A stretch of 24,780 bases of DNA, taken from NCBI GenBank assembly GCA_023458055.1, contig JAEXAW010000030.1:1-24780 (forward strand). Reading direction: 5' to 3'. Below the pieces are notes generated by a model. It was not told where the DNA came from and searched no databases. It worked only from the letters and a program-made list of their open reading frames with translations. Numbering within the stretch: position 1 is the first letter of the stretch; every line of letters begins with the position of its first letter. A program made the translations under genes and the position numbers. The stretch is from Pseudomonadota bacterium. Its GTDB lineage: Bacteria; Pseudomonadota; Alphaproteobacteria; Sphingomonadales; Sphingomonadaceae. This document shows positions 1-7,146 of the stretch, piece by piece.

Positions 1-9
1 GCCGACCCT

Positions 10-27
10 GCCTGCCATCAGGCAGGC
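10..27. terminator. 7-bp perfect hairpin, terminator-like without a T-run
   Basis: GCCTGCC at 10-16 and GGCAGGC at 21-27 form a perfect 7-bp stem with a 4-nt loop. No T-tract follows on either strand. It could end a transcript entering from the left or belong to a phage intergenic region. Nothing else is recognisable in positions 1-182. Confidence 0.3.
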
Positions 28-182
28 AATCCTGACCCAACTCAGTCAGCCTCCGCCGCCAACATGCCCGCATTGCCGTAGACGATGGCGACGAATGATC
101 CGTAGAAATCTGCCAAAGTAGTGCTAAAAGGCAGCCTGTAAATCAAAGGGATAGCCAAAAACAGGGAGATAAACGCGCTTCG

Positions 183-557
183 TTGTTCGATAGTATTGAC
201 GAAGATTTGGCTAACATGAAATTGAGCGCGCGCATTGAGCACATCATTGGCGTCGTCGAGGATTTTGTTGCCTTTGGTTCGCTGATGTTTGATCATCCTC
301 GGCTCCGTCTTCTCTTGCGAATTAGGCTACTTGGAACGCTTTCGGGCGGGGTTGATTGGATCGATCTCGTATTTATCGAACACGATTTCCCCGATTCAGA
401 TAGTCTTCCGGTGAAAGCCTTTTTGGCCTCCCGAGAGGTCTATGATGTCGTCAATGCGGCTACCTTCGCACGCATTGCTGAAATAGATAAATTTCAAGGT
501 ACGAGCTTCCTTTCGCTTACCGTTTTTCCGCCGTTCGGTCATAGCAATGGCCGCTGA
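183..557 (+). CDS. hypothetical protein upstream of a phage Rep gene
   Basis: I do not recognise a family. The frame is open for 124 codons from a TTG at 183; an in-frame ATG lies at 216. A GGGAG stretch at 164-168 is a slightly distant ribosome binding site for the TTG. The protein is acidic to neutral, has no convincing membrane segment, and ends 2 nt before the ATG of the gpII-like replication gene at 560. That spacing suggests co-transcription and is the main reason to believe the gene. An opposing minus-strand frame at 42-296 covers part of the same DNA, so the call is tentative. A small early protein of a filamentous phage is possible by position only. Confidence 0.4.
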   Translation: MFDSIDEDLANMKLSARIEHIIGVVEDFVAFGSLMFDHPRLRLLLRIRLLGTLSGGVDWIDLVFIEHDFPDSDSLPVKAFLASREVYDVVNAATFARIAEIDKFQGTSFLSLTVFPPFGHSNGR

Positions 558-559
558 TC

Positions 560-1366
560 ATGATGATCGACACCGTGCGGGTAGTAATACCTGTGAGCTT
601 TGGCCGACCCTTGTACGGCGGGCAGGTTCTTGTAACAAAATTCAACGCGGATGGAGAAGAAATCTGCGATTATCAGGTTTTGAAACATGCGAATTTTTAA
701 GGTAGTTTCAGCGCTAACATTCAGCTTCGGTGCGTCGATGGATGCAATCTTGAGCTGTATGGTTCTCCACAGAAGTGGCTTACAGGTCACAATCTGGTCG
801 GTAGTTGCGATCTTTTTGTTTTATTACGTAGAAGCTTGGATCGTTTGGCGAACGGGCCGCTCGCTGATTTCCCGATTGTGGGCGATGATCAAATCATGGT
901 GGCAAAGATACAACGCATCGACGTGAATGAGATGTTCGAGTTAAATTCTGCGGCCGACGTAAAGCTTTACCTTGCGGTGGCGGCTGCTCGAACCTCGCTG
1001 TCATATCGCGGAAAAGGGGCACTCGCTGAGAACGGATGCACGCTTTCATGGGGGATGCATCGTGGCAACCGATCTGCATGGAAGGTAAAATTTTACGCGA
1101 AAGGACCTGAAAGCAGGGTGGTTAGGCGTGGCAAATCGTCTCTGCCAGGACGATTGCTAGGTGATCAGAGAGTGATGGATTGGGTAGACCGGCAACTCAG
1201 ATTGGAGTATGAAATTCATGGCCGTGAGCTGGAAAAAATCGGCTTGCGATATGTTGAGAATTGGAAGCCTGAGACGGCTAGTTTAGTTTTTCGGTCGAAA
1301 ACAGACCACTTTTTTTGGGGAGATGATCCCGTGTCGGTTGAAGAGAATAGGCTGGAAATCACATGA
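560..1366 (+). pseudogene. inovirus gpII/X-family replication initiator with an in-frame stop
   Basis: Filamentous-phage gpII nicks the plus-strand origin to start rolling-circle replication. The frame starting at ATG 560/563 gives MIDTVRVVIP, the family's usual N-terminus, and stops at TAA 698-700. The same frame continues at once with conserved gpII features: LELYGSPQKWLTGHN (about residues 66-80), then IDVNEMFEL, the Phage_X-like KVKFYAKG segment, RLEYEIHGRELEKIGL and a W-K-P-E motif. Because the frame is unchanged across the stop, one base change (for example AAA or GAA to TAA) accounts for the break. The restored product is about 268 residues, shorter than typical gpII (around 350-400), so the C-terminus may also be eroded. 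ATG 896 could still yield a gpX-like C-terminal protein. The end overlaps the next gene by ATGA. The family is recognised from motifs only. Confidence 0.75.
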
Positions 1367-2358
1367 CGTTCCTCAAAAAGGGCTGCCTTTACGTTTTCGG
1401 CGCACTGTTTGGAATGTTCGCGTTCGTGGTTGTGCTCGGCCTCATCATTGACCTGTCTGATCCGGAGGGCGCTAAGCAGCGAAAGAAGGAGCGAGAGATC
1501 GCCGAGGCTGCAGAAGCAGCGAAAGCCGCAAAAGAACCCAAGCCCGTCAAGCTGATTGACGCGACGGCGTTCGATGCCAAACGGGGCGAAGAATGCGGCG
1601 AGGGCGGCAAGGTCACCCAGATGGCCTATGCGGTCTCGGAAGAGGGAATATTGCGCAAGCTCCCCCAAGCAGGACCGCCATCCGTGCCCTTCATGTCGAT
1701 GGGGAAGGCGGTTCCAGCACCGCTGGAGAAGTCTATGACGGTGCGCGAACTCTGCCGCAAAGGTAACTGGTCAGAGGTGCGCATCGTGACGCTACCCGGC
1801 CACGAACTCCAAGGCTGGGTGCCAAGCGGTAAACTGCGAGCCGTGCCAAGCGATCCCAGCGGGCGACGGGCTTATCGCCCCGAAGATTTCGAGTGGACAA
1901 AAGAGACCGGAAAGCAAAAGGCCGCAGTAGTTAAGCTCGCTAATCGTATCATGCAGCAGCGCACTGAATGCTTGGCGATGGATACGAATAATCTCGTCCT
2001 CACAGGGCCAGCCGAGCGCGGCACGTTCAGCATTCCGTGCTTCGCTGGGAAGGATATGCTCTCATTTTCGTTCCGTGCAGGGGATGCCGAGAGCGGTCGC
2101 AGCTTTGAAAAGGTCGAGCCGATGGAAGAAACCGACGCCGTCACCGCCTGCCGCGCTGCCGCCCAACGGTCGGCCATGCATCCATCAACGGTTGATTTTG
2201 AAATGCGGTATGAGTTCGAGGAGGCAAGCGAAGGGCGTACGCAAGTTCGTCAACCGTTTACGGCGAAGAACAGCTTTGGGTTAGAGCTTCGGCACCAAGC
2301 GCTCTGCGATTTTTCCGGCCGAACACTGGAGAACATCTCATTCAAAGAAATTCCGTAG
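1363..2358 (+). CDS. membrane-anchored protein with SH3-like segment
   Basis: 331 residues. The start ATG overlaps the stop of the phage Rep-like gene (ATGA), so the two are translationally linked. A single hydrophobic helix occupies residues about 8-30 with no clear cleavage site, which suggests an anchored protein with its bulk outside the cytoplasm. A charged Lys/Glu/Ala-rich linker follows (about 35-60). Residues about 120-160 (VRELCRKGNWSEVRI then GWVPSGKLR) resemble a bacterial SH3 fold. The C-terminal third (about 260-325) has spaced cysteines and an AKNSFGLELR segment, reminiscent of small secreted domains in phage and plasmid proteins. The position after a gpII-like gene suggests phage cargo, but the function is unknown. 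Confidence 0.72.
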   Translation: MTFLKKGCLYVFGALFGMFAFVVVLGLIIDLSDPEGAKQRKKEREIAEAAEAAKAAKEPKPVKLIDATAFDAKRGEECGEGGKVTQMAYAVSEEGILRKLPQAGPPSVPFMSMGKAVPAPLEKSMTVRELCRKGNWSEVRIVTLPGHELQGWVPSGKLRAVPSDPSGRRAYRPEDFEWTKETGKQKAAVVKLANRIMQQRTECLAMDTNNLVLTGPAERGTFSIPCFAGKDMLSFSFRAGDAESGRSFEKVEPMEETDAVTACRAAAQRSAMHPSTVDFEMRYEFEEASEGRTQVRQPFTAKNSFGLELRHQALCDFSGRTLENISFKEIP

Positions 2359-2365
2359 TTGAGAT

Positions 2366-2407
2366 AGGACCACAGGGGTTTTGAGAGCAGCCATGGTCCT
2401 CAACCCC
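2366..2407. terminator. overlapping inverted repeats after the phage-like operon
   Basis: AGGACCA (2366-2372) pairs with TGGTCCT (2394-2400). An alternative pairing joins GGGGTT...GAG (2375-2385) to CTCAACCCC (2399-2407). The two stems are mutually exclusive. They lie just after the stop at 2358, so a transcription end is likely, but neither stem has a clean T-run. Confidence 0.3.
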
Positions 2408-2450
2408 CTATATGAGATAATGCTGCTGAGGCTGCTTAGAGGAGATCGTG

Positions 2451-2472
2451 GGACGGACACAGGACGGACACA
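2451..2472. repeat. two tandem copies of an 11-bp unit
   Basis: GGACGGACACA occurs twice in direct succession (2451-2461 and 2462-2472), 44 bp outside the tRNA-derived repeat. Close direct repeats beside an attachment core may be integrase arm-type or accessory sites; that role is inferred. The rest of 2359-2742 contains only the hairpins, this repeat, the att repeat and the integrase leader. Confidence 0.5.
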
Positions 2473-2516
2473 GAGAATGTGGCTATCGTATATAAAACGC
2501 TAAGTCACTGAAATTA

Positions 2517-2564
2517 TGGTGGACGCACTAGGGCTCGAACCTAGGACCCGCTGATTAAGAGTCA
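2517..2564 (-). repeat. attachment site: 3' part of tRNA-Lys(CTT), left copy
   Basis: On the minus strand this reads the anticodon loop CTCTTAA (anticodon CTT), the 3' anticodon stem, a T-arm with TTCGAGC loop, the acceptor 3' strand TGCGTCC, discriminator A and encoded CCA. Sequence to the right (from 2565) has no D-arm or 5' acceptor strand, so this is not a working tRNA. It is identical over 48 bp to 20827-20874 and diverges beyond both ends. This is the expected footprint of an integrase using a tRNA 3' end. Confidence 0.9.
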
Positions 2565-2742
2565 CGATAAATTGACTTCGTTCACTTACTCCCCATGACG
2601 ATGGGGCACCTTAACAATATGAAAAACAATGATAAAAAATTTGCACCCGTCATGAAGCTTGCTCGTGGTTGCCATGGTTTACTCATCATGGTGGTTGCTG
2701 GGTGGTTGTTGGCTTGCTATACTGGCTTCAGTGGAGATGAAT

Positions 2743-3951
2743 ATGGTAAAGCTGACAAAACGCGTAATCGATAGCCTGACGACGACTTCGGACCGCCCCG
2801 CTTATCTGTGGGATGACGGCCTTGCGGGCTTTGGTGTTAAGGCGCTGCCTACCGGCGCAAAGAAATATATCGTCAAATATAGGGTCGGAGCAGGGGGACG
2901 CACCGCTACCCAGCGTTGGCTAACTTTAGGCGCGCATGGCCAATTGACATGTGATCAGGCGCGCCAAATGGCGCAACAAGCTCTGGCCGCAGTTGCGCGG
3001 GGTGAAGATCCTCAAGGTGTCAACTTCATGCAGCGCACCGCTCCCACTCTCAAAGACGTGTGGGAGCGTTTTGAAAGCACTCATTTGGTGAGCAGAAAAC
3101 CCCAAACGATTTCGGAATATCGGAGTCAATGGCGAGACATTATCGAACCGGCACTAGGGCGATCTCGCATTGAAGAAATTTCTCGATCTGATGTGGACAG
3201 GCTCCATAAAAGTCTGGGTAACACGCCTTATCGAGCAAATAGGGCAATTGCATTGTTATCACGACTGATGACCCTGGCGGAGGCGTGGGAGCTGCGAGCG
3301 CAGGGCACCAACCCATGTCGATTTGTTGAACGGTATAAGGAAAAGGCCAGAACCCGGTACTTGAGCTTCGATGAGTTGAAACAATTGGGGGAGGCTTTGC
3401 ATAAGCTTGAGGCAACGGGGCAAATTCAGCCTGGCGCGGTTAACGCAATTAAAATGCTGTTGCTCACCGGCGCACGTCGCGATGAAATCCTCACCGCACA
3501 GTGGGCATGGGTAGATTGGGATCGTCGCCTCATACGCCTGCCAGATAGCAAAACCGGAAGTAAAGATATCTTTCTCAGCGATGAGGCGGTGCGTGTTCTC
3601 AAAGATCAGCAAAGGTTATCCGGCGCGATTGACGGTCATTATATTTTCCCGGGGCGGTCGGCGGGCAAGCGCATGGTCAACCTGCGCAAGCCTTGGACGA
3701 GGGTGTGCGAGGCCGCGGAAATTTCAGGCGTTCGGATTCATGATTTGCGTCATACGGCAGCAAGCATAGCGGTAGGCGAGGGGAGCACGCTATCCGTGAT
3801 AGGGCGGCTGCTGGGACACACTCAAGCCCAAACGACGATGCGGTACGCCCACGTTGACATTGACCCTGCCCTCGTGGCTGCAAACAAAATCGGTTCGGTG
3901 GTCGCCGGGTTGATTAACAATGACAAACAAACAGCCGAAAACGAAGTTTAA
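2743..3951 (+). CDS. island tyrosine-recombinase integrase (DUF4102 type)
   Basis: 402-residue site-specific recombinase expected to integrate and excise the island at the tRNA-Lys repeat 180 bp upstream. The N-terminal Arm-binding domain (about 1-85) includes the family's LWDDGLAGFGVK motif. A SAM-like core-binding region follows (about 105-190), then the catalytic domain. Catalytic residues seen: R245 (TGARRDEI), the K of the DSKTGS segment, H333 and R336 (HDLRH), H359 (LLGHT) and nucleophile Y368. I chose ATG 2743 because GTGGAG at 2731-2736 is well spaced for it; the longer frame from 2659 adds an unlikely Trp-rich leader. The length is normal and the gene looks intact. Confidence 0.93.
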   Translation: MVKLTKRVIDSLTTTSDRPAYLWDDGLAGFGVKALPTGAKKYIVKYRVGAGGRTATQRWLTLGAHGQLTCDQARQMAQQALAAVARGEDPQGVNFMQRTAPTLKDVWERFESTHLVSRKPQTISEYRSQWRDIIEPALGRSRIEEISRSDVDRLHKSLGNTPYRANRAIALLSRLMTLAEAWELRAQGTNPCRFVERYKEKARTRYLSFDELKQLGEALHKLEATGQIQPGAVNAIKMLLLTGARRDEILTAQWAWVDWDRRLIRLPDSKTGSKDIFLSDEAVRVLKDQQRLSGAIDGHYIFPGRSAGKRMVNLRKPWTRVCEAAEISGVRIHDLRHTAASIAVGEGSTLSVIGRLLGHTQAQTTMRYAHVDIDPALVAANKIGSVVAGLINNDKQTAENEV

Positions 3952-4154
3952 TTTTTTGACAAGCTGATCGGAAAAAGGGGGTATCGAAAAGCAGGGTGCG
4001 CGCTGAACGCCGATAGCGTTTTCTAACACCTCAATATCGGTTCAAACTTGTTACAAAAGTATAACATTGTACTGGGTTGGCAATCCAGCGATTTTCGCGC
4101 CGACGGCAGCCGCAGGTTGAGCAAGCTTTAGCGGGCGCAGCCAAATACAAAAGT

Positions 4155-4715
4155 TTAATTATATGCCCCACAGACCACAAACATGGCCGCGTGATTGATA
4201 TGATGGCGCCGTCGCACGCGCGCGTTGCCAATGCTGCATGACGAAATTTCGATCCAACGATAGCCAGTGCTATCAAAAAGCTCGAGACGGCGCTCATTGA
4301 TGCCCACAACCACGCTATAATGGTTGTACGCGCCTTTTAGCTCAACCAATACGGGCCGCCCCTTCTTGAGCTGCGCCGTGACCCATTGCAGCGCATGGCG
4401 CAATGACGCGCTCCGCCCACCCTTGTACGTTATGATCCTAATGGGCGTAGCTTTGGCATGCCTTGCCAAGTGGTGCGCCATTGCGACAAATTGTGGGGCT
4501 GCGAGGCCTTTGGTCGCGACGACACGTAATATGCGGCGCGTGTGCAGAAACTCTAGGCCGAGGCGGAACAGGCGCTTTTCGGCATGCACGGTCAGTTGGC
4601 CGTCGTGCGCGAGACGAATAGCGTTGATCAAAGCGTATAGGCTGCACAGCGCGTCTAGGTTGCCTTGACGGTAGGGCTCAATGTTCTCGACAGCAGCCAA
4701 GCGCACGGCACGCAT
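4155..4715 (-). CDS. C39/papain-like cysteine peptidase-like protein
   Basis: 186 residues, last gene of the five-gene operon. The pattern fits a papain-fold enzyme: Cys24 opening a helix (NLDALCSLYALINAI) with Gln17 upstream as a possible oxyanion residue, then His132 in NHYSVVVG and Asp148 in LELFDSTG. The strand-His-strand-Asp order is that of C39-like peptidases. There is no signal peptide, transmembrane helix or ABC domain, so it should act in the cytoplasm and is not a bacteriocin exporter. Its ATG overlaps the preceding stop by one base (TAATG), which points to translational coupling with the DUF3768-like gene. Substrate unknown. It could also be a catalytically dead relative; the assignment rests on motif order alone. 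Confidence 0.65.
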   Translation of the reverse strand: MRAVRLAAVENIEPYRQGNLDALCSLYALINAIRLAHDGQLTVHAEKRLFRLGLEFLHTRRILRVVATKGLAAPQFVAMAHHLARHAKATPIRIITYKGGRSASLRHALQWVTAQLKKGRPVLVELKGAYNHYSVVVGINERRLELFDSTGYRWIEISSCSIGNARVRRRHHINHAAMFVVCGAYN

Positions 4716-5074
4716 TAAAAGCTGGCCTCTTCACCCACGCCGACCCAAAGCGTGCGCAACGTCGTTTTGGCATTTGTCGGGTCGTTAGCGGGTCCGCCGA
4801 CGCCGCGCTCATGGCAACTGATGGTCCAGCAAATGAGCAGCGTGCCAAAATGAAAGTGTCCGTCGGAATGGTCGTGGTTGATGTACCAGTCGCGTCCCGG
4901 TTGCCTACCCGTCAAAATTTCCATTATGGTGGCGATGCTATGCGGCGGCAGCGCGTCAAGCTCAGGCGCTATGTCGATAATGCCGCCGCTGAGCGACGCG
5001 CGAAAGCCGTCATTGAGACGCGTCACTTTCCAAATATGAAACGGGCAAAATGGATCCCGAAATTTATGTTGCAT
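4715..5074 (-). CDS. divergent DUF3768-like paralogue
   Basis: 119 residues. It aligns by eye along its length with the DUF3768 protein encoded just upstream: TRLNDGFR matches RQLNDNFR, HFHFGTLLICW matches EHDFGTL...IFW, and NDPTNAKTTLRTLWV matches PDPTDPAQTCRVMTIML. The acidic DNDPYGEHDFG block of the standard family is replaced by a His-rich HDHSDGHFHFG, and the WKIDYYD motif is lost. It is therefore a diverged tandem duplicate or a distinct subfamily. ATG 5074 is preferred because GAGGGGG lies 6 nt upstream; the longer frame to 5095 lacks this. It begins 10 nt after the upstream stop and ends coupled to the peptidase gene. Function unknown. Confidence 0.75.
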   Translation of the reverse strand: MQHKFRDPFCPFHIWKVTRLNDGFRASLSGGIIDIAPELDALPPHSIATIMEILTGRQPGRDWYINHDHSDGHFHFGTLLICWTISCHERGVGGPANDPTNAKTTLRTLWVGVGEEASF

Positions 5075-5084
5075 GCCCACCCCC

Positions 5085-5435
5085 TCAATATTCACTGGCC
5101 AGCATGATGGTCATGACGCGGCATGTCTGGGCAGGATCAGTCGGGTCCGGCGACGCCCATTGCATGGCCTTGTCATAATAGTCGATCTTCCAGAATATTT
5201 TCTCGCCAGAGACAGTCAGCGTGCCAAAGTCATGCTCACCATAGGGGTCATTGTCTTCGTCAAATTGGTCGAAAGCCCGCACGGCTTGGACGACGTCGTT
5301 GACGATGGGCGGCCTTATGGCCAGCAAGCCGCGTGTGATCATGACTTGGCCGTTGCGTCCTGTCTTTCTGAAGTTGTCATTGAGCTGTCGAATGCGTGTG
5401 CTGCGGGCACAGTTTTCCAATTCGTGGTGTTCCAT
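5085..5435 (-). CDS. DUF3768 family protein
   Basis: 116-residue cytoplasmic protein with the family hallmarks: IRQLNDNFR near the N-terminus, FDEDNDPYGEHDFGTL in the middle, WKIDYYD, then SPDPTDPAQTCRV and TIMLASEY at the C-terminus. DUF3768 is a small family of unknown function, common on alphaproteobacterial plasmids and islands. ATG 5435 has AAGGA 8 nt upstream; a GTG two codons earlier is a weaker choice. It is the middle gene of the operon, 38 nt after the HhH-GPD gene. The conserved acidic/His block suggests metal or nucleic-acid chemistry, but that is speculation. Confidence 0.88.
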   Translation of the reverse strand: MEHHELENCARSTRIRQLNDNFRKTGRNGQVMITRGLLAIRPPIVNDVVQAVRAFDQFDEDNDPYGEHDFGTLTVSGEKIFWKIDYYDKAMQWASPDPTDPAQTCRVMTIMLASEY

Positions 5436-5473
5436 TGCCACGATCCTTTCAGTTTTGATTGTTGAGGGGTTGG

Positions 5474-6109
5474 TTAGACGTCGGTTGACGGGCTGGGCTG
5501 GGCTGATGCCACAACGTCGGAGGCTATGGCTTTGGCCCAGCCATGGGCTTCATACACAGCTGAATTGAGGTACCCGTCGGCACAAGCGCGCCATAGGATG
5601 GTATCGATGGTGGACATGCGGTAGCCAGTTTGTCGGGCTAAGCGTGCGCATAATTTGTGGGTGGTCGTCTCGCCGCGCCGCGCTAGCCGCTCAAGGTGAA
5701 CGTCAGGCTTAGCGTCATCAATGCCGAGATTTTTCGCCAAATGGTGGCGCGTGACTGGGCCGATCCAGGGCAACTGCTCCAAGAATGCGACAGGGTCTTC
5801 AGCTTCAAGGTAGGCTGCCAGCAGGCTCTCACGTTGCTGCCATATGATAGCTGCACCCTGTCGCTTGCCGTCATGCCCCACATTGTCTGGAAGCGATTGC
5901 CCTTGACGCAATGCGGCCATCCATCGGTCGAATATGCCCGCCGCAATGATGGCTTTCATGCCTGAGTTGCAAATGACATATATAGCGCGCGCTGCGAAAT
6001 CATCGGCATCCTCGGCGGGACCAATGGTTTCTGACCAGTCGATGGCATAACCATAGCCGTCGCGGCGTAAAGCGGCTTCGAGCAGTCGAAAGCGGGCTAA
6101 TGTAATCAT
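5474..6109 (-). CDS. HhH-GPD superfamily protein (DNA glycosylase-like)
   Basis: 211 residues. HhH-GPD proteins bind DNA through a helix-hairpin-helix and most remove damaged or mismatched bases. Here LPWIGPVTRHHLAKNLG (about 113-129) is the hairpin, followed by KPDVHLERLAR with Asp136 at the position of the catalytic aspartate, and a family-like TIDTILWRAC segment (about 167-175). The N-terminal helical part (about 1-100) is present. No four-cysteine iron-sulfur cluster motif is seen, unlike Nth/MutY. The start ATG overlaps the recombinase stop (ATGA), so the two are translationally coupled. A DNA repair or base-recognition role is inferred. The context with a recombinase suggests action on the element's own or incoming DNA. 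Confidence 0.8.
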   Translation of the reverse strand: MITLARFRLLEAALRRDGYGYAIDWSETIGPAEDADDFAARAIYVICNSGMKAIIAAGIFDRWMAALRQGQSLPDNVGHDGKRQGAAIIWQQRESLLAAYLEAEDPVAFLEQLPWIGPVTRHHLAKNLGIDDAKPDVHLERLARRGETTTHKLCARLARQTGYRMSTIDTILWRACADGYLNSAVYEAHGWAKAIASDVVASAQPSPSTDV

Positions 6110-6684
6110 AGCAGCCGCACCAAGCGTCGCTGGGCATCCCTATCGCCTTCGATATAGCGTTCAGTGGTCGTCAGCGCCCTATGCCCAGCCAGTTCCTGCA
6201 CGTCACGCAATGAGCCCCCCGTTTTGGCAATATTGCGCGCTGCTTGTGTTATAAATGTGCGCCTACCCGAGTGCGATGAGCAGCCAGCCAAGCCAGCGTC
6301 ACGGTACATGGCGGCAAACCAATTGACGATGCTGCGGGGCTTCATGTGCGTGCCACGCTGCGAACGGATGATGGCGTCATCGAGCCCAGGGGCCGTATGC
6401 TTGCGCAAAGTGATAAGTGCCCGTTTGAGATTAGCATGGAGCGGCAGCCGACGAGGTCGTCCATATTTGGCAATACTGCCGCTGATATTGATATGATTGC
6501 CTACCCTACCGCGAGCATCGCATACCATATGCCATTTGAGGCCAGCCATTTCGCAAGCCCGCAAGCCAGCTTTAAAACTGAGCAACAACAACACTTCATT
6601 TCGATAGGGGTCAGCGCCACGGCGCGCACGCTGCTGCAAACGGCGCACGTCAGCCATGGCCAACACCTGAGCGGCGCCGGTCAT
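6106..6684 (-). CDS. catalytic-domain-only tyrosine recombinase
   Basis: 192 residues, about half the size of a normal integrase. The whole catalytic signature is present: R42 (KAGLRACE), K73 (IAKYGRPRR), H138 and R141 (HSGRR), H168 (AGHRALTTT) and Y177. The N-terminal SAM-like core-binding domain is missing. ATG 6684 has AAGGA about 7 nt upstream; an upstream extension to 6795 would run through the promoter and is rejected. First gene of the operon, overlapping the HhH-GPD gene. Small recombinases of this kind may act on a local inversion or resolution site or need a partner protein; the target is unknown. Confidence 0.87.
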   Translation of the reverse strand: MTGAAQVLAMADVRRLQQRARRGADPYRNEVLLLLSFKAGLRACEMAGLKWHMVCDARGRVGNHINISGSIAKYGRPRRLPLHANLKRALITLRKHTAPGLDDAIIRSQRGTHMKPRSIVNWFAAMYRDAGLAGCSSHSGRRTFITQAARNIAKTGGSLRDVQELAGHRALTTTERYIEGDRDAQRRLVRLL

Positions 6685-6739
6685 AGTTTTTCCTTTACGA
6701 TGAATGGGGATCAGCACGCCAGCGTAATGGCGTATTAAT

Positions 6740-6768
6740 ACAATACAACATTCCTCGTGGAATGTCAA
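6740..6768 (-). promoter_or_regulatory. sigma70-type promoter of the five-gene operon
   Basis: On the minus strand, TTGACA (6768-6763) and TATTGT (6745-6740) are separated by exactly 17 bp. Initiation would fall near 6733, giving a leader of about 50 nt before ATG 6684. The -35 is perfect and the -10 is good, so the promoter is probably strong unless repressed. Confidence 0.65.
6748..6765. promoter_or_regulatory. perfect palindromic operator inside the promoter spacer
   Basis: ACATTCC-TCGT-GGAATGT is a perfect 7-bp inverted repeat with a 4-bp centre. It fills the spacer and overlaps the -35 of the operon promoter, the classical place for a repressor to exclude RNA polymerase. No repressor gene is seen next to the operon, so control could come from the host or from an operon product. 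Confidence 0.6.
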
Positions 6769-6906
6769 TGAGGCATTACATTTGCACCTGGACAACGGCC
6801 AACGCTAATAAAGCCGCCACGAAGTTGACACTTCAACCAACTCGTTAGGTGTCGTTCGTTCATGAATGCTTGCCACCTCGAGTCGAGCGTTCGAGCTGGC
6901 AAAAAC

Positions 6907-7146
6907 TCAGATGTCTGTACGCTCGGATAGGGTTAATGCATCATCGACGTCCACGCCAAGGTAGCGGACGGTGGTTTCGATGTTGGTGTGACCAAGCAAA
7001 ATTTGCACGGATCGCAGATTGCCTATGGCTTTGTAGATAAGGGAGGCTTTGGTACTTCGCATTGAATGCGTACCATATTCGCGCTTATCGAGGCCAATTA
7101 TCGAAACCCATTCATCAACCAGACGGGCATATTGCCGGGTACTAGG
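6907..7146 (-). pseudogene. C-terminal remnant of a tyrosine recombinase, cut by the IS
   Basis: About 79 codons remain. They include YGTHSMRSTKASLIY (HxxR box), LLGHTNIETTVRYLG (second His and the nucleophile Tyr) and a DDALTLSERTDI tail typical of plasmid and transposon recombinases. The 5' end stops exactly at the outer end of the IS481-family element, and the missing N-terminal part is not on its other side. The IS therefore arrived together with a deletion, or a later recombination removed the rest. It differs from the other recombinases in the window. Confidence 0.85.

Noticed and set aside
42..296. 84-codon minus-strand frame
   Set aside because: No ribosome binding site or recognisable motif, and it overlaps the plus-strand gene that is spaced like an operon with gpII.
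687..926. 79-codon plus-strand frame resembling a small membrane protein
   Set aside because: It lies wholly inside the gpII-like gene in another frame, where the Rep homology is clear; hydrophobicity is a by-product.
2517..2566. Complete tRNA-Lys gene (also considered at 20827-20876)
   Set aside because: No D-arm or 5' acceptor strand to the right of either copy; both are 3' fragments.
2659..2742. N-terminal extension of integrase 1
   Set aside because: Trp/Gly/Leu-rich stretch without family similarity; ATG 2743 has the ribosome binding site.
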